Assembly (NCBI GenBank): GCA_947095535.1
Contig: OX352772.1
Coordinates: 143,726,660-143,790,659 of the forward strand
DNA: 64,000 bases
Direction: 5' to 3'
From: Poecilobothrus nobilitatus
Lineage: Eukaryota > Arthropoda > Insecta > Diptera > Dolichopodidae
Shown: piece by piece, positions 43,101 to 53,945 of the stretch
Numbering within the stretch: the stretch's first letter is position 1
How the letters are laid out: each line of letters begins with the position of its first letter
Translations under genes and position numbers: made by a program
Notes under the pieces: model-generated
Database searches by the model: none
What the model was told of the DNA's origin: nothing
Seen by the model: the letters and a program-made list of their open reading frames with translations, nothing else

Positions 43101-43650
43101 CCGGGAAATGAAAAAGCTGATGAACTCGCAAGAATTGGTACAACCTTAAAAGTTCTGCCGGATAGGGCAGGACTAGGGGTACCTCTATCCACAAGCAAAA
43201 CGTTATTTCGTAAGGAAATAACGGATATGGTAAATTACAAATGGTCAAACTTAACCTCGTGTAATATCACAAGATTGATATGGCCCAAAACCGATTTAAG
43301 ACGATCCAATGATCTGCTTTCTCTCAAAAGGGCAGACATTAGAATGGCAATAGGTATAATCACCGGTCACTGTCTAATAGGGAAGCATGCCAGAAGACTT
43401 GGCTTATCCGCAAACGACTATTGTAGAGCCTGCAAGGATGAAGAAGAGGAGGAAACTACTCTTCATCTCCTTTGCACATGCCGGCCTTGTCGGCAAGAAG
43501 GAATCCCCATTTGGGGCAATATCTCTTCGACAGCCTTAGCGACCTGTCAGGTAAAAATGTGAAGAGTATTCTTCGCTTTGCAAAAAGCTCAAATAGGTTT
43601 TAACGAGTGGGATAGAAAAGCTTCTATGTGGTATCACAATGGACCAAATA
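40120..43650 (+). pseudogene. LOA LINE ORF2: endonuclease, RT, RNase H
   Basis: The ATG at 40120 lies 20 bases inside the ORF1 end, in another frame. Endonuclease: LLQINLHHSKAASAALEI, ILIQEPWV, then after a shift near 40275 VIISCDANAHHDIWGSSGTN, DITLVSDF and EHSFSDHRYLEF. A damaged linker follows (41009-41500). The RT is open for 517 codons (41505-43058): VVFIPKAGKSSHVHAKDFRP, FIDIEGAFNNVNQAAI (motif A), RGTPQGGVLSPVLWNMVVN, TIAYADDIAVVV (catalytic YADD). RNase H follows: FYTDGSKMNSSVGCGVF, QAEIMAIQEAL, then a TAG at 43056 and WVPGHRGIPGNEKADELAR beyond it. A C-terminal zinc finger (CRACKDEEEEETTLHLLCTC) ends the protein. RT plus RNase H and the CCHC finger fit the LOA clade of the I superfamily. 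Confidence 0.9.
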
Positions 43651-43849
43651 CGGTCTAAGTGTGCGTTTTTGGCAGCCACCTTAACCTAACCTAACCTAAG
43701 TACAGACGTGTTTTTTTATCGATTAAAAATTTTTTTTTCTATAAATACGGTAAAATTGAAAATAAAAGGTAAAAACAAAGAAAATAATATTCAGCAGTTT
43801 TTATTTTTTATTTTAATTAATAATTACCAACTGTAATTCTAATTGTAAA

Positions 43850-45152
43850 ATGCCAAAAGTGCAAAATGAAAATAAAGGGAGAAACTGGAATAGAATGTGC
43901 AGGAGTGTGTAAGAAAATATACCACGAAGCTTTTAGATGTTCAGGTTTGGATCAATCAACAATTAACATGATATGTGCTAATCAAAATATTAAATTTATA
44001 TGTGACGACTGTGTTCTGTATATTCAAAATATAGACTTAGTCCTTCAAAATATGGAAAGAGCGATGGGAAAAAGTAATGATCAGCTGAAAGAGTACAAAG
44101 AAGAGTTTGATAGAGCTATCAAAAATAACGAGAAAAAAGTTATCGATCTACTAAAGGCAATTGAAAATAATTATATGAAACAGTTGGAGGAAATCAAATT
44201 TAGTCAACAAAAAGAATTAGATAAAATGGCAAAATTTACAGAAGTCTTTAAAAATCAAAGCGAGAAGGTGAACGAACAATTTATGAATGTAATAAAAAAA
44301 AAGTGATGTGATATGCAATAAACTTACTAATACTGGGATTGAAAAAAAAATAAATACAGGTCATACATGGTCATTTGCCGATATTGTGAAAAATACAATA
44401 AGCGGTTCTGATATGATAATGAAAAAAGAACTACCTTTAATTGTAAAACCGAGGAGTAAGCAAAAAAGTGAAAAAACAAAGAGTGATTTGAATACAAAGG
44501 TGGATCCAAAAAATTTTAAAATTAAAAATGTTGTTAATAGAAAAAATGGTATAATTTTAATTGAAACTAATCGGGGAAGATCGGGAAAAAATAAGAAATG
44601 AATTAGAACTAAAATTGAATGAAAATTATGAGATAAAAATACTGGTAGAAATGAAACTAAAAATAGAAATTGTTCACATTAATATAGTGAAATAGAAATA
44701 ATTGAAAAGTTAAAAAACAAAATGATTTCCTTGAAATGAGTGAAATGAAAGTGCTAAAAACATATTCTGTTAAAAAATATAATAAGGAAATGTTTAACAT
44801 AGTTATTGAAGTTGATAAGGAGTCATTTCCTAAAATTTTGGCACATGAAAAAGTTTGCATAGGTTGGGAAAGATACAAAGTCTTTGACGCTATAAACATT
44901 CCAAGATGTTTTAAGTGTAAAGGTTTTAACCATAAATCAGCTGAATGTAGGAATGCGGAAACATGCTTGAAATGCCATCAGGAACATAAAACTAGTGAGT
45001 GCAAGCAAGAAGATATTAATAAGTGCATAAACTGTTTGAAATACAATGAAAAATTAAAAATCAATGTGGATGTTAATCATAATACATTAAGTAGAACCTG
45101 CCCGGCTTTTCAGCATAAACTAACTTTAAAAAAACAAAAAATAGGCTACTAG
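43850..45152 (+). pseudogene. LINE ORF1, N-terminal: PHD-like finger and CCHC knuckles
   Basis: An ATG at 43850 starts a frame that shifts at once into 43866-44306: GIECAGVCKKIYHEAFRCSG and FICDDCVL, half of a PHD/FYVE-type zinc finger, followed by a long charged coiled-coil-like stretch (LLKAIENNYMKQLEEIKFSQ). A second piece (44308-44601) is basic. The third (44736-45152) contains IEVDKESFPKILAH, then CCHC knuckles CFKCKGFNHKSAEC and CLKCHQEHKTSEC, and a third looser one (CINCL...SRTC). This is a Gag-like, nucleic-acid-binding ORF1. Stops separate the three pieces. Confidence 0.82.
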
Positions 45153-45204
45153 CAATCACAGATAATGGGAAAAGATCACAATAAAACAATTGAAATAATA
45201 CGAA

Positions 45205-45475
45205 ATAATGCTAATTATAATGATAATAATAATGATAATTGTAGTAGTAACACAAATAGAATTCAAATTAATAGCAACAATACCGATATCAATAATAACA
45301 ATAGTAATAATAATAATAACACTGATAATAATGATAATTAATAATAATATTAATAATAATGATAATAGCAATATGAATAATAATAACAATAAGTATAATA
45401 ATAACAATAAAAATAATAATAACAATGATGATAATCATAGTAATAATAATATTAATAAGAACGCAGTAAGCAATA
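45205..45475 (+). repeat. AAT-rich microsatellite encoding poly-Asn in ORF1
   Basis: AATAATAAT/AATAACAAT repeats. Read in one ORF1 frame they give long Asn runs broken by Asp, Ser and Ile; the opposite strand gives spurious Ile/Leu-rich frames. The ORF1 sequence continues after it (TFSLLKYVPKVWSKK). Confidence 0.85.
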
Positions 45476-46160
45476 AAAATATTAATGATAAAATGGAAAA
45501 ACACATAAAGAAGAAAAAAACCTTTAGTTTACTTAAATATGTTCCTAAGGTATGGTCAAAAAAAACTACTAGTAACATGTAATACAAAATTGAAAATTAT
45601 TAAAAGTAATTCTAATGGAATCAAAAATGATACATTGCATCAACGAAATGAAATAAATAACATTAAAACAGAAAATAAAAACAATATTACCATAGAAAAT
45701 AAAGTTAGCGATAATTGTACTCTTACTTCTTTGCAACCTAAGCCGTTAAGCTGTTCTCAAAATAGTAATAGCTTTATTGATCCAATGGCTCCACCAATCG
45801 TTAAAATGACAAGAAAAGCGATCGCAGACGGTGATAGCATATACATACTCTCCCGATTAAGAAATAACAGGATTTATAATAATGTAAGGATGTACCTATC
45901 ATACTTTCACAATGAAGATGATGTCTGTATTGAAGGTATTACAAAAACAAACATCAAAGTACTTATGATCAAGAAGGGTTTCCAACAGATTACGAAGAAT
46001 TAAGTAGAATATATTATAGATATCATGTAAACAGAGGTATTCCGCATGAAGATGTTAAAAAAGATCTAAAAATGCACAGACGTCATATTGACAACCAACA
46101 CAGAGAAAATCTTCAAAAACAAAGAGAAACTTGGCGTAATTATATGATAGGTATTCCATA
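45476..46160 (+). pseudogene. LINE ORF1, C-terminal part
   Basis: The frame 45539-46003 carries FIDPMAPPIVKMTRKAIADG and an IYILSRLRNNRIYNN segment; after a shift near 45955 another frame stays open to the stop in TAATG at 46159 (HEDVKKDLKMHRRHIDNQ, NYMIGIP). The same C-terminal domain is present again 454 bp downstream. Confidence 0.75.
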
Positions 46161-46163
46161 ATG
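46159..46163 (+). promoter_or_regulatory. TAATG stop/start junction, first copy
   Basis: The ORF1 stop TAA overlaps an ATG by one base pair step. TAATG is the translational-coupling junction known from some LINEs, such as SART1. Confidence 0.7.
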
Positions 46164-46616
46164 ATAGAACCAAATGAAAACAATATAGGTGAACTCAACA
46201 TTTTGTACTTGAACATCTGCATTTTAAGAAATAAATTGTTCGAACTTGAGATTCTTATAAATGAATGTGAACCAGTTGATATTGTAATAGTTACAGAAGT
46301 ATGGTTATATGATAGTGAGATTGGAATCTTTAACTTACCTAAATTTAAAGCAGTATACAACTGTAGCAATGAAAATATTTGTTATAATAGTATGACACAA
46401 ACAAATATCAAAGTACTAATCGATCAAGAAGGATTACCTACAGATTATAAAGAACTACGTAATATATATAATAAATATCATGAAAATATAGGAGTCTCTC
46501 ATGAGGATGTTATAAAGGATCTAAAATCGTATAGAAATCACATTGATAATAAATATCGAGAGTACCTGCAAAAAATAAGAGAAAACTGGCAAAATTATAT
46601 GATAAGCATTCCATAA
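46161..46616 (+). CDS. chimeric ORF: ORF2 start joined to ORF1 end
   Basis: A 151-codon uninterrupted frame. Its first half is the beginning of the ORF2 endonuclease (LNILYLNICILRNKLFELEI, VDIVIVTEVWLYDSE), its second half is the ORF1 C-terminus (NIKVLIDQEGLPTDYKELR, HEDVIKDLKSYRNHIDNK, NYMISIP). It begins at one TAATG and ends at the next (46614-46618). It arose from a tandem duplication of about 455 bp across the ORF1/ORF2 junction. Whether it is ever expressed is unknown; that it stayed open is notable, since the copies differ by perhaps a fifth of their bases. Confidence 0.75.
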   Translation: MIEPNENNIGELNILYLNICILRNKLFELEILINECEPVDIVIVTEVWLYDSEIGIFNLPKFKAVYNCSNENICYNSMTQTNIKVLIDQEGLPTDYKELRNIYNKYHENIGVSHEDVIKDLKSYRNHIDNKYREYLQKIRENWQNYMISIP

Positions 46617-46618
46617 TG
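46614..46618 (+). promoter_or_regulatory. TAATG stop/start junction, second copy
   Basis: Identical junction in front of the true ORF2 start (ATG at 46616), again after NYMISIP. Termination-reinitiation could produce ORF2 protein from a bicistronic RNA. Confidence 0.75.
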
Positions 46619-49361
46619 ATCAATCACCCAAATATAAGAAAACAAATAGGGAACCTAAATATTTTATACTTAAATATCTGTAGCATAAGAAATAAAATAT
46701 TAGAATTAGAAGTTTTAATCACAGAGCTCAAGGATATTGATATAGTAGTACTTACAGAGGTATCGATATTCGACAACGAAATTGATGTACATAATATCCC
46801 CAATTATAAGGCGGTTTATAACTGCAGAAAAGAAAAAAGGGGGGAAGGAACAGCAATTTTTGTAAAGGATAACATTCACTTTAATGTAGTAATTAAGGAT
46901 GAAAGATATAATTATATGGTAATTGAAATCCTAAACTCTCAACCAAAAATAAAAATTGGAACATTTTATAAAGCTCCAGCGGAAAACAGCAATTTATTTA
47001 TAGAATACTTAGAAACTAAAATGGAGGATAATTCAAATCACATATTTTTTGCTGATAATAACTTAAATTTGTTTGATAATTCCAACTTACTCATAAGATA
47101 CAAAGATATGATAGCTACTTCTGGATATTATATACTTAATAAGAGGCAAAGTACAAGAAATACAGCTCAATCTAAAACTCTAATAGATCATATAATAACA
47201 AACTTTAATGAAAAATATCAGGTTTCTTTCACAATAAAGGATAACAGTTTATCTGATCACCAAATAGCCGTAACAGCAATCAAAGCAATTAATGTTAAAA
47301 AAATACCTATGCAAAACTATACTATAAATAAAATAGACTATATTCAAATGTGTAACATCGTAAAAACTAAAATAGGAAATACAAACATTATGGAAATTGA
47401 TACACTAGTTAAAACAATACAGGAAGCAAAATAATTGTGTACTAAAGCAGTTAAAATCAGAACTAGAAATAATAGCTGGATTACACCCATGATATTTGAA
47501 AAACTTAAAATTAGAAAATCCCTATATGATGCACATACAAAAGATCCAAACAATAGGGAAAAAAGAGTAAAATATATTCTATTCAAAAAGAAAGTAGAAA
47601 AATTAATAAAAAGAGTAAAATATATTCTATTCAAAAAGAAAGTAGAAAAATTAATAAGGGAAGCTAAAAATAATCATGTTATTAAAAGTATTGAAAAAGC
47701 AGGGAATGATTCTAGGAAACTATGGAAATTATTAAATAATACTATAAAAAATAAGAATGACCAAAAAACTGAAACTATTACTTACGTTTTAAAGAAAAAT
47801 GGCGAAAAAACAATTAATGAAAATGAGACAGCAGATACTATTAATAAATTTTTTAACGAAATAAGTAAAGGTATTCTAACTGAGAGTCGGAATTGTAGTA
47901 CAGTTAATAATGCTGCCTATAAAATATATAATAGTAAATCGTTATTTCTTACTCCAGTTACACAAGATGATATCTATCAAATTATCATGAAATTAAATAA
48001 AAATGCAACTCCAGGATTAGATAAAATTACAGTTAAAGACTTACAGGAATTGGTTAATGTTATAAAACAACCTTTAGAGATAATAATCAATAAGTGTTTT
48101 ACAGAAGGAATATTTCCAGATCAACTTAAAAAAGCCTTTATAGTTCCTATACATAAATCTGGGTTAAAAGAAGATTGTAATAATTATAGGCCAATCTCAA
48201 TTTTAAATTCTATATCAAAAATATTTGAAAAAGCAATTAATATAAGAATTAGAAATTTTATTACACAAACAATTGGCTTTGATATCAATCAATATGGTTT
48301 CTTAGAAAATAGTGGCACAGAGTCAGCCATTACAGCAACATTGGAGAAAATCTATTATACATTAGATGATGGTTTCTATGTAGGTGCGATATTTATTGAT
48401 TTAACAAAAGCATTTGACATGGTAAATCATTCCAGATTACTTAATTTCTTAGAGAACATGGGAATAAGAGGAAATTGTAATCTTTTATTAAAAAGTTATT
48501 TAACAAATAGGACCCAATGCGTTAAAATAAACCAAATTTTAAGCGATGAACTATTAATAAAAACAAGTGTACCACAAGGGTCTCTTCTTGGGCCGCTTTT
48601 ATACTTACTATATATAATGAACATACCAAAAAATAACATCAAGTCAATATACAATATTTATGCGGATGACACCAACTTGATTGCAAAAGCTAAAACAATG
48701 AAAGAATTGGAAGGTGTACTAAATAAGGACTTGGGAAAATTATGTAATTGGATAGAGTATAATGAGCTAAGTATAAATGCCAAAAAAACTAATTACATAA
48801 TATTCAAAACCCAGAAAAAAAATATGATGATATTACTCTGAAGATAAAAAATAATATAATTCAAAGAGTGGATAGCGTTAAATATTTAGGAATGATATTT
48901 GATGAAAATTTAAGATGGGATAATCACATTAAAAAAAATTAAGAAACAAATTATCCCTATATGTATGGCTATAAAAAGATCTGGTGGCATTCCGTATCAT
49001 GCAGCTAAGCTTGTTTAAAATAAATCCTAAAACTAGTGCTAGGAAATTATACAAAGTAACTAATGTACTTGATATAAATCAATTAATTTATTTTGATAAA
49101 TGTAAATACATTTATAATATACTAAATAGTAATTTCAAGTCAAAATTAATTCTAAATAATAGGCAGCATGTACATAATTATTTTACTAGACGTAGAAAAA
49201 ATATTGTAATACCTAAAGCTAGAACATCCAAACAACAAAAAAGCTTAAAATGTAGTGCAATTAAACTCTTCAACTCTTTACCTACGGAAATTAAAAATTG
49301 TCAAAATGTAGCGATATTTAAAAATAAACTTAAAAAATATATAAAAAATTTTAGAAATTAA
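46616..49361 (+). pseudogene. Jockey-type LINE ORF2: endonuclease and RT
   Basis: The endonuclease is open over 46616-47434: LNILYLNICSIRNKILELEV, VVLTEVSIFDNE, GTAIFVKDNIHF, HIFFADNNLNL, LIDHIITNF and SLSDHQIAV. A TAA at 47432 separates it from the RT frame (47435-48841), open for 468 codons: SWITPMIFEKLKIRKSLYDA, ATPGLDKITVKDL, FIVPIHKSGLKEDCNNYRPI, AIFIDLTKAFDMVNHSRLL (motif A), VPQGSLLGPLLYLLYI, NIYADDTNLIAKAK (YADD). A further shift leads to VKYLGMIFDENLRW and the C-terminal tail (48984-49361: HNYFTRRRKNIVIPKART, KLFNSLPTEIKN). Three lesions only. A 48-bp perfect duplication lies in the linker. Confidence 0.9.
47561..47656 (+). repeat. perfect 48-bp tandem duplication in ORF2 linker
   Basis: Two identical 48-bp units (47561-47608 and 47609-47656) encode KRVKYILFKKKVEKLI twice. 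In-frame and without any difference, so very recent. Confidence 0.97.
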
Positions 49362-49507
49362 AGTAGTTAAAATTATATTTAAAAGTAAAATTAGTGGTAA
49401 TTAAAATTAATTTGTATTTAAATTATAATTTCTTATACATAATTTTATATTTATATTGTAAAATTATTTGAAATTAAATAAATTATTATAATAAAAAAAA
49501 AAAAAAA

Positions 49508-50245
49508 AATCCGTATTGCTCATTCGGTAATACCTTATTATGATTTAAAGAATCTACAATTTTCTTTTTGATAACCTTTTCAAATAGTTTTGGGAAATTT
49601 GACAAGAGACTAATTGGCCTGTGCTAAAACAATCACGAAGTTTTTGGGGCTTGGGTATAGCAACTACCTTAGCTAATTTCCAACTTACAGCGAAGTATCC
49701 TAGTTTCAGACATGCATTCATTATATGTTTGAGATAGACAAAGCTGCAGAAGGGCAAATTTCTGATCCATTTGTAGGATATATTATCAATATCTGGCGAT
49801 TTATTGACTTTCAATCCAAATATAGCACTGATTACATCATCAGTAGAGATTTCATCATTTTTATGCAATAAAATTTCCATATTATTTAGTATGATATACA
49901 TTTTGGATTGAAGTATTGTTTTCGCTATCGCCACTTGAACTATTCTGGTTATGTTTATTTAAAAAATGGTTTGCTAATGCATTTGCTTTCTCTTGGTTCG
50001 TAAGTAAGGTTTGGTTATTTGCTTTAATTGGTGGAATAGAATTGTTTCTATTTTTAATAATTTTTGCAATTTTCCAGAAGGATTTGCTTCCCTTTTCCAG
50101 TGTTTTAAGCTTTTTATTCCACCTAATGTTTCTAAACAATATCAGTTCGTCAGAAATTTTTTTATTAAAATGTTTAAGCTGAGCTTTGTAGATTAAACAT
50201 TTGGTTCTACCCCATTTTCTTTTTTGTGTAATTTCTGATTTTTAT
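49508..50245 (-). pseudogene. Jockey-type LINE fragment, linker and RT start
   Basis: Minus strand: FRNIRWNKKLKTLEKGSKSF, WKIAKIIKNRNNSIPPIKAN, QEKANALANHFLNKHNQNSS (linker after the endonuclease) and then, in another frame, FGLKVNKSPDIDNISYKWI, FAVSWKLAKVVAIPKPQK (RT fingers). The fragment lacks both the endonuclease and the catalytic palm. It abuts the poly-A tail of the previous LINE. Confidence 0.85.
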
Positions 50246-50411
50246 TAGTTGCAGATAATAGAAATATACATGTATCAAGCCGTGTCCTTATTAATTTTAA
50301 CAATTGTATATTAAATATAATGGATCATTATTTTTCAAATTTAAAATATGTTTCAAGAATTAATGGAATTAATTTAATGAAATTTTATTATCCATTAAAT
50401 CAAACCTTAAA
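50246..50411 (+). repeat. repeat family D, ORF segment before DINE-B
   Basis: Matches 18892-19030, i.e. the C-terminal third of the family D ORF (LINFNNCILNIMDHYFSNLK). A DINE-B insertion follows at 50412; D resumes at 52377. Confidence 0.8.
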
Positions 50412-52376
50412 AAAAAACGAGGAAGAGTGCAGTAGAGTAGATTTTGTCAACTCTGGGATACCCGTATGAACGTAATATATCCTGTTTCTATAAAACTTGA
50501 TCATCTTTTAAAAACATTCAGATGTTTTAGTACCGAACTACAGAGACATATTTATGTAAATTGTGGAGTTGTATGACAGCTACCCGCATCTATTGGTCCT
50601 AGCTTCATTAAGTTCCAACAAATGCAAGAAGCCTGAATCGGCTGCTTTAGACCAATCAAATTTTACAAAGTTCTTGGCATGCAACTCGACACTTTTTCAC
50701 TAAATTTCAGATAGCTAGCTTCAATATACACTGAGTTATTTTCATTTAAAAAGAGAAGTTGTATGGCAGCTACCCGAACCCGTCGCACCACCACAACTAA
50801 ATTTTGCAGAAGTTGTTTCCCTAAAACTTGATTATCATTCGCAAAATTTCAGATACCTAGATTGAATGGACACTGCGTTATTTCCATTTAAAGAAAAAAG
50901 TTGTATGGCAACTACTCGAACCCGGCGGCCGAAATGCTGGAGTTAAATAGCAAAACTAACAATTTTGCAAAAGTGAGGTAAAAAAAATTTTGAGCCCCCT
51001 AGCTCCTCTATTTTTTGAGTTATTATGCGGACGGGCACTGAGTTATTTTCATTTAAAAAGAGAAGTTGTATGGCAGCTATCCGAACCCGTTGTACCACCA
51101 CAACCAAATTCTGCAGAAGTTGTTGCCATAAATCTTGATCATCATTCGCAAAATTTCAGATACCTAGATTGGATAGACACTGGATTATTTTCATTTAAAG
51201 AAATAAGTTGTATTGCAGCTACTCGAACCCGGTGGCCGAAAATGCTGGAGTTATATAGCAAAACTAACAATTTTGCAAAAGTGACGTAAAACAAATATCG
51301 GCCTCCTAGCTCCTTTATTTTTTGAGTTATCGTGCGGACGGACACTGAGTTATTTTCATTTAAAAAGAGAAGTTGTATGGCAGCTACCCCAACCCGTCGC
51401 ACCACCACAACCAAGTTTTACAGAAATTGTTGCCATAAAACTTGATCATCATTCGCAAAATTTCAGATACCTAGATGGGATAGACACTGGGTTATTTCCA
51501 TTTAAAGATAGAAGTTGTAGGGCAGCTACTCGAACCCGGCGGCCAAAAATGCTGGAGTAAAACAGCAGAACTAACAATTTTGCAAAAGGGATGTAAAAAA
51601 TATATCAGCCTCCTAGCTCCTTTATTTCTTGAGTTATCGTGCGGACGGACACTGAGTTATTTTCATTTAATAAGAGAAGTTGTATGGCAGCTACCCGAAC
51701 CCGTCATACCACCGAAACCAAATTTTGCAAAAGTTGTTGCCATAAAACTTGATCATCATTTGCAAGATTTCAGACGCCTAGCTTCATTAACTTCTACGAG
51801 GTGCAAGAAGCCTGAAGCGACTGCTCTAGACCAACCAAATTTTACAAAAGTTGTTGGCATGTAACTCGACACCTCTTTACTAAATTTCAGATTCCTAGCT
51901 TCTATAGACACTGAGTTATTCTCATTTAAACGGATAAATTGTATGGCAGCTACCCGAACCCGGCGTACCAACACAACCAATATTTACAGAAGTTGTTGCC
52001 ATAAAACTTGATCATCATTTGCCAAATTTCAGAAACCTAGCTTGAATAGATACTGAGTTATTTCTGTTTAAAGAAAGACGTTGTATGGCAGCTACTCGAA
52101 CCCGGCGACCGAAAATGTTGGATTTAAATAGCAAAACTAACATTTTTGCAAAAGTGACGTAAAAAAACTTTCAGCCTCCTAGCTCCTTTATTTCTTGAGT
52201 TATAGTGTGGACGGACGGGCGGACGGAGGGACGGAAGTACATGGCTTAATCGACTCAGAATTTGATTCTGAGCCGATCCATACCTTTGACACTATATCTA
52301 GCTCGACTCCTTTAAGGTGTCACAAACGTAATGGCAAATTTATTATACCCTTGAACGTAGGTCATACGGGTATAAT
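50412..52376 (+). mobile_element. DINE-like element B, full copy in family D
   Basis: Left end: AACGAGGAAGAGTGCAGTAG, then GGGATACCCGTATGAACGTA. Right end: GGACGGAC-type microsatellite (52209-52235), inverted CTCAGAAT/ATTCTGAG core (52255-52273) and the terminal hairpin TATACCC...GGGTATA (52344-52374), giving subterminal inverted repeats of ATACCCGTATGA type. In between is an array with the unit marked by GTTGTATGGCAGCTACCCGA, spaced mostly 142 and 165 bp. Family D reads through the site at 19.03 kb, which shows that this is an insertion. Confidence 0.85.
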
Positions 52377-53088
52377 AACATTTGATGAAATTGTACTAAA
52401 AAATGAAACTAATGTAAATATAATTAAAGAATTAAAATTTCATAAACATGTGTCTTATATATTTGCCATAACAATTTTTGTGATTGGTATGGATGGGGCA
52501 AGTGTGTTATTTAAAAAAATGTTCATATTTTAAAAACTAAAGGAATTCGTCAAATTCTTCATCTAATTAAATAAATTCTTTTCCAGACACTACGCCAGCA
52601 CTTCGTGTTATTGTCGAAACAGATTCTTCGAATTCGATTCCCACAAAAATAACTGACGCTAAACGTGCATTTCCTATTCTTTTGAAATAATAAAATTTCT
52701 TAACCAATATAATTTAAAATTAATCTCATATTTCAAAATAAAATATTCAAATCATATTTATTTAATTTTAATGCGGAATATTTCAAATAAGTACTTTCCC
52801 ACATTAAAGTAGCATTGCTCGAATTACATCAACAACTAAGTTAAATTTTTGCCTAATTGCATTTTAATAATAATATCAATAACAGCATAATTTAGAATTA
52901 AGTCAACCATTGTTTGAACCTGAAAGTGATTATAATTAAACTATTTAAATTGTAAAAGCTCGTTTGAACAGGATATATTTTTCTAAACTAAATCGTATTA
53001 CAAGTGGGCTAAAAATAATAAATAAATATTTAAAATAAAAAACAAATAAAATGTTTTTTTCAAAATAACCAAAAGCACCCGAACAACT

Positions 53089-53510
53089 AACTTTTAGATC
53101 TCCACAATTTTTTTTTCTCCACAAGAGGCATGAAATTTTAACTGCTGATAGATATTATAAAAATATTAATTTTATGTTAAGACTAATTTTGCTGTAGCCC
53201 AACCCATTAAGGAGCTACAGCCCCCCAAAGTTCGAAAAATCTCTATATTTAAATTGTTATAACACAAGCTCTATAAGGTATACCTTCAATTCCAAACGAT
53301 AGGTGCTATTATGAGCTTTACAAACATGTATATAATAAATATATACTTGTGCTATACGGTGTCTTAATTTACCGTTATGCGAAACTGAATTATTGCAAAA
53401 TCCTTTAACCCTTCTATCTTCTAAACGGTTTAAGTCGGAAACTTGAAATTTTAACAGAAGTTAGATCTTTGAAAATAAGTATGAGTCATTTCAGAAATTT
53501 TTTTATAATA
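53089..53510 (-). mobile_element. DINE-like element C, truncated, unit 1
   Basis: Starts abruptly at CCCGAACAACTAACTTTTAG and shares ATTAAGGAGCTACAGCCCCC and AATTTACCGTTATGCGAAAC with 58755-59180 and, more loosely, with 23.76-24.0 kb. It encodes nothing. Confidence 0.75.
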
Positions 53511-53523
53511 ATGTTTATTTTTA

Positions 53524-53550
53524 TCAGTGACATATCGTATATGTCACTGA
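53524..53550. repeat. perfect 27-bp palindrome, unit 1
   Basis: TCAGTGACATAT and ATATGTCACTGA form a perfect 12-bp stem around CGT. Repeated unchanged in unit 2 at 59601-59627. It could be a terminator-like or terminal hairpin of an unknown element. Confidence 0.9.
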
Positions 53551-53853
53551 TGAATGAATGATAAGAATATAAATGTATATTATATAGCGCCGTATTTACA
53601 TACATATATGTATTTTATTGTACTTATAGGAAATTATTCTATGAATCGAAATATTTTTAAAGAAATATTGCAATGTATGGCGATATAGGAACTTATAACA
53701 ATATAAATATACTATGTGTGCATTAATATAATACAATATTTAAAATTATATTTACTATTTTGTAATTTAATATACATTTACCGCTTAGTATTAAATGGTA
53801 CTACAGAATATTTGAAAAAGTTTTGGATTGATAATCGTTATGTGGAAGGTTAG

Positions 53854-53945
53854 ATCTCCTCCTTAGCCTAGGTGGTCAGAGCGCAAAACTTTGCAATCTA
53901 ACCACTGTGGTGGTTCCCGGGTTCGATTCCCGGTGGGAGATACCA
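53854..53945 (+). promoter_or_regulatory. tRNA-like head of RTE-2, unit 1
   Basis: Acceptor-stem halves ATCTCCT and GGGAGAT can pair (7 bp, one G-T), followed by A and CCA. A box: TTAGCCTAGGTGG (53863-53875). T arm: CCGGG-TTCGATT-CCCGG, with a perfect B box GGTTCGATTCC (53920-53930). The anticodon arm does not fold properly (GCAAAACTTTGC is a palindrome) and the variable region is too long, so this is not a normal tRNA gene. It stands about 420 bp upstream of the LINE endonuclease frame. Confidence 0.75.

Larger units (their letters stand above)
38558..43696 (+). mobile_element. LOA-type LINE, nearly full length, with TSD
   Basis: A 5.1-kb LINE flanked by TAAGTACAG direct repeats. It has a 5' UTR of about 350 bp, ORF1 (38914-40139), ORF2 (from 40120) with endonuclease, RT and RNase H, and a 3' end of CCTAACCTAACCTAA. 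It is visibly richer in G and C than its surroundings. Only a handful of lesions were found (stops at 39301, 39855 and 43056, a few shifts), so it is among the youngest elements here. Confidence 0.9.
43706..49500 (+). mobile_element. Jockey-type LINE, nearly full length, poly-A tail
   Basis: AT-rich 5.8-kb LINE with ORF1 (from about 43850), a TAATG junction and ORF2 (46616-49361), ending in about 16 A at 49495-49510. Stops and shifts are few for its length. It follows the LOA target-site duplication, so its 5' end may continue upstream at 38453-38557. Confidence 0.85.

Noticed and set aside
43680..43700. Telomeric repeat (CCTAA)n
   Set aside because: Only three units at the 3' end of an LOA-type LINE, where short tandem tails are usual; dipterans generally lack this telomere repeat.
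45156..45504. Leu/Ile-rich membrane-like ORFs on the minus strand
   Set aside because: Antisense of the AAT microsatellite in a LINE ORF1.
53854..53945. Functional tRNA gene
   Set aside because: Acceptor and T arms pair, but the anticodon arm does not fold and the variable region is too long; it stands at a fixed place upstream of a LINE.
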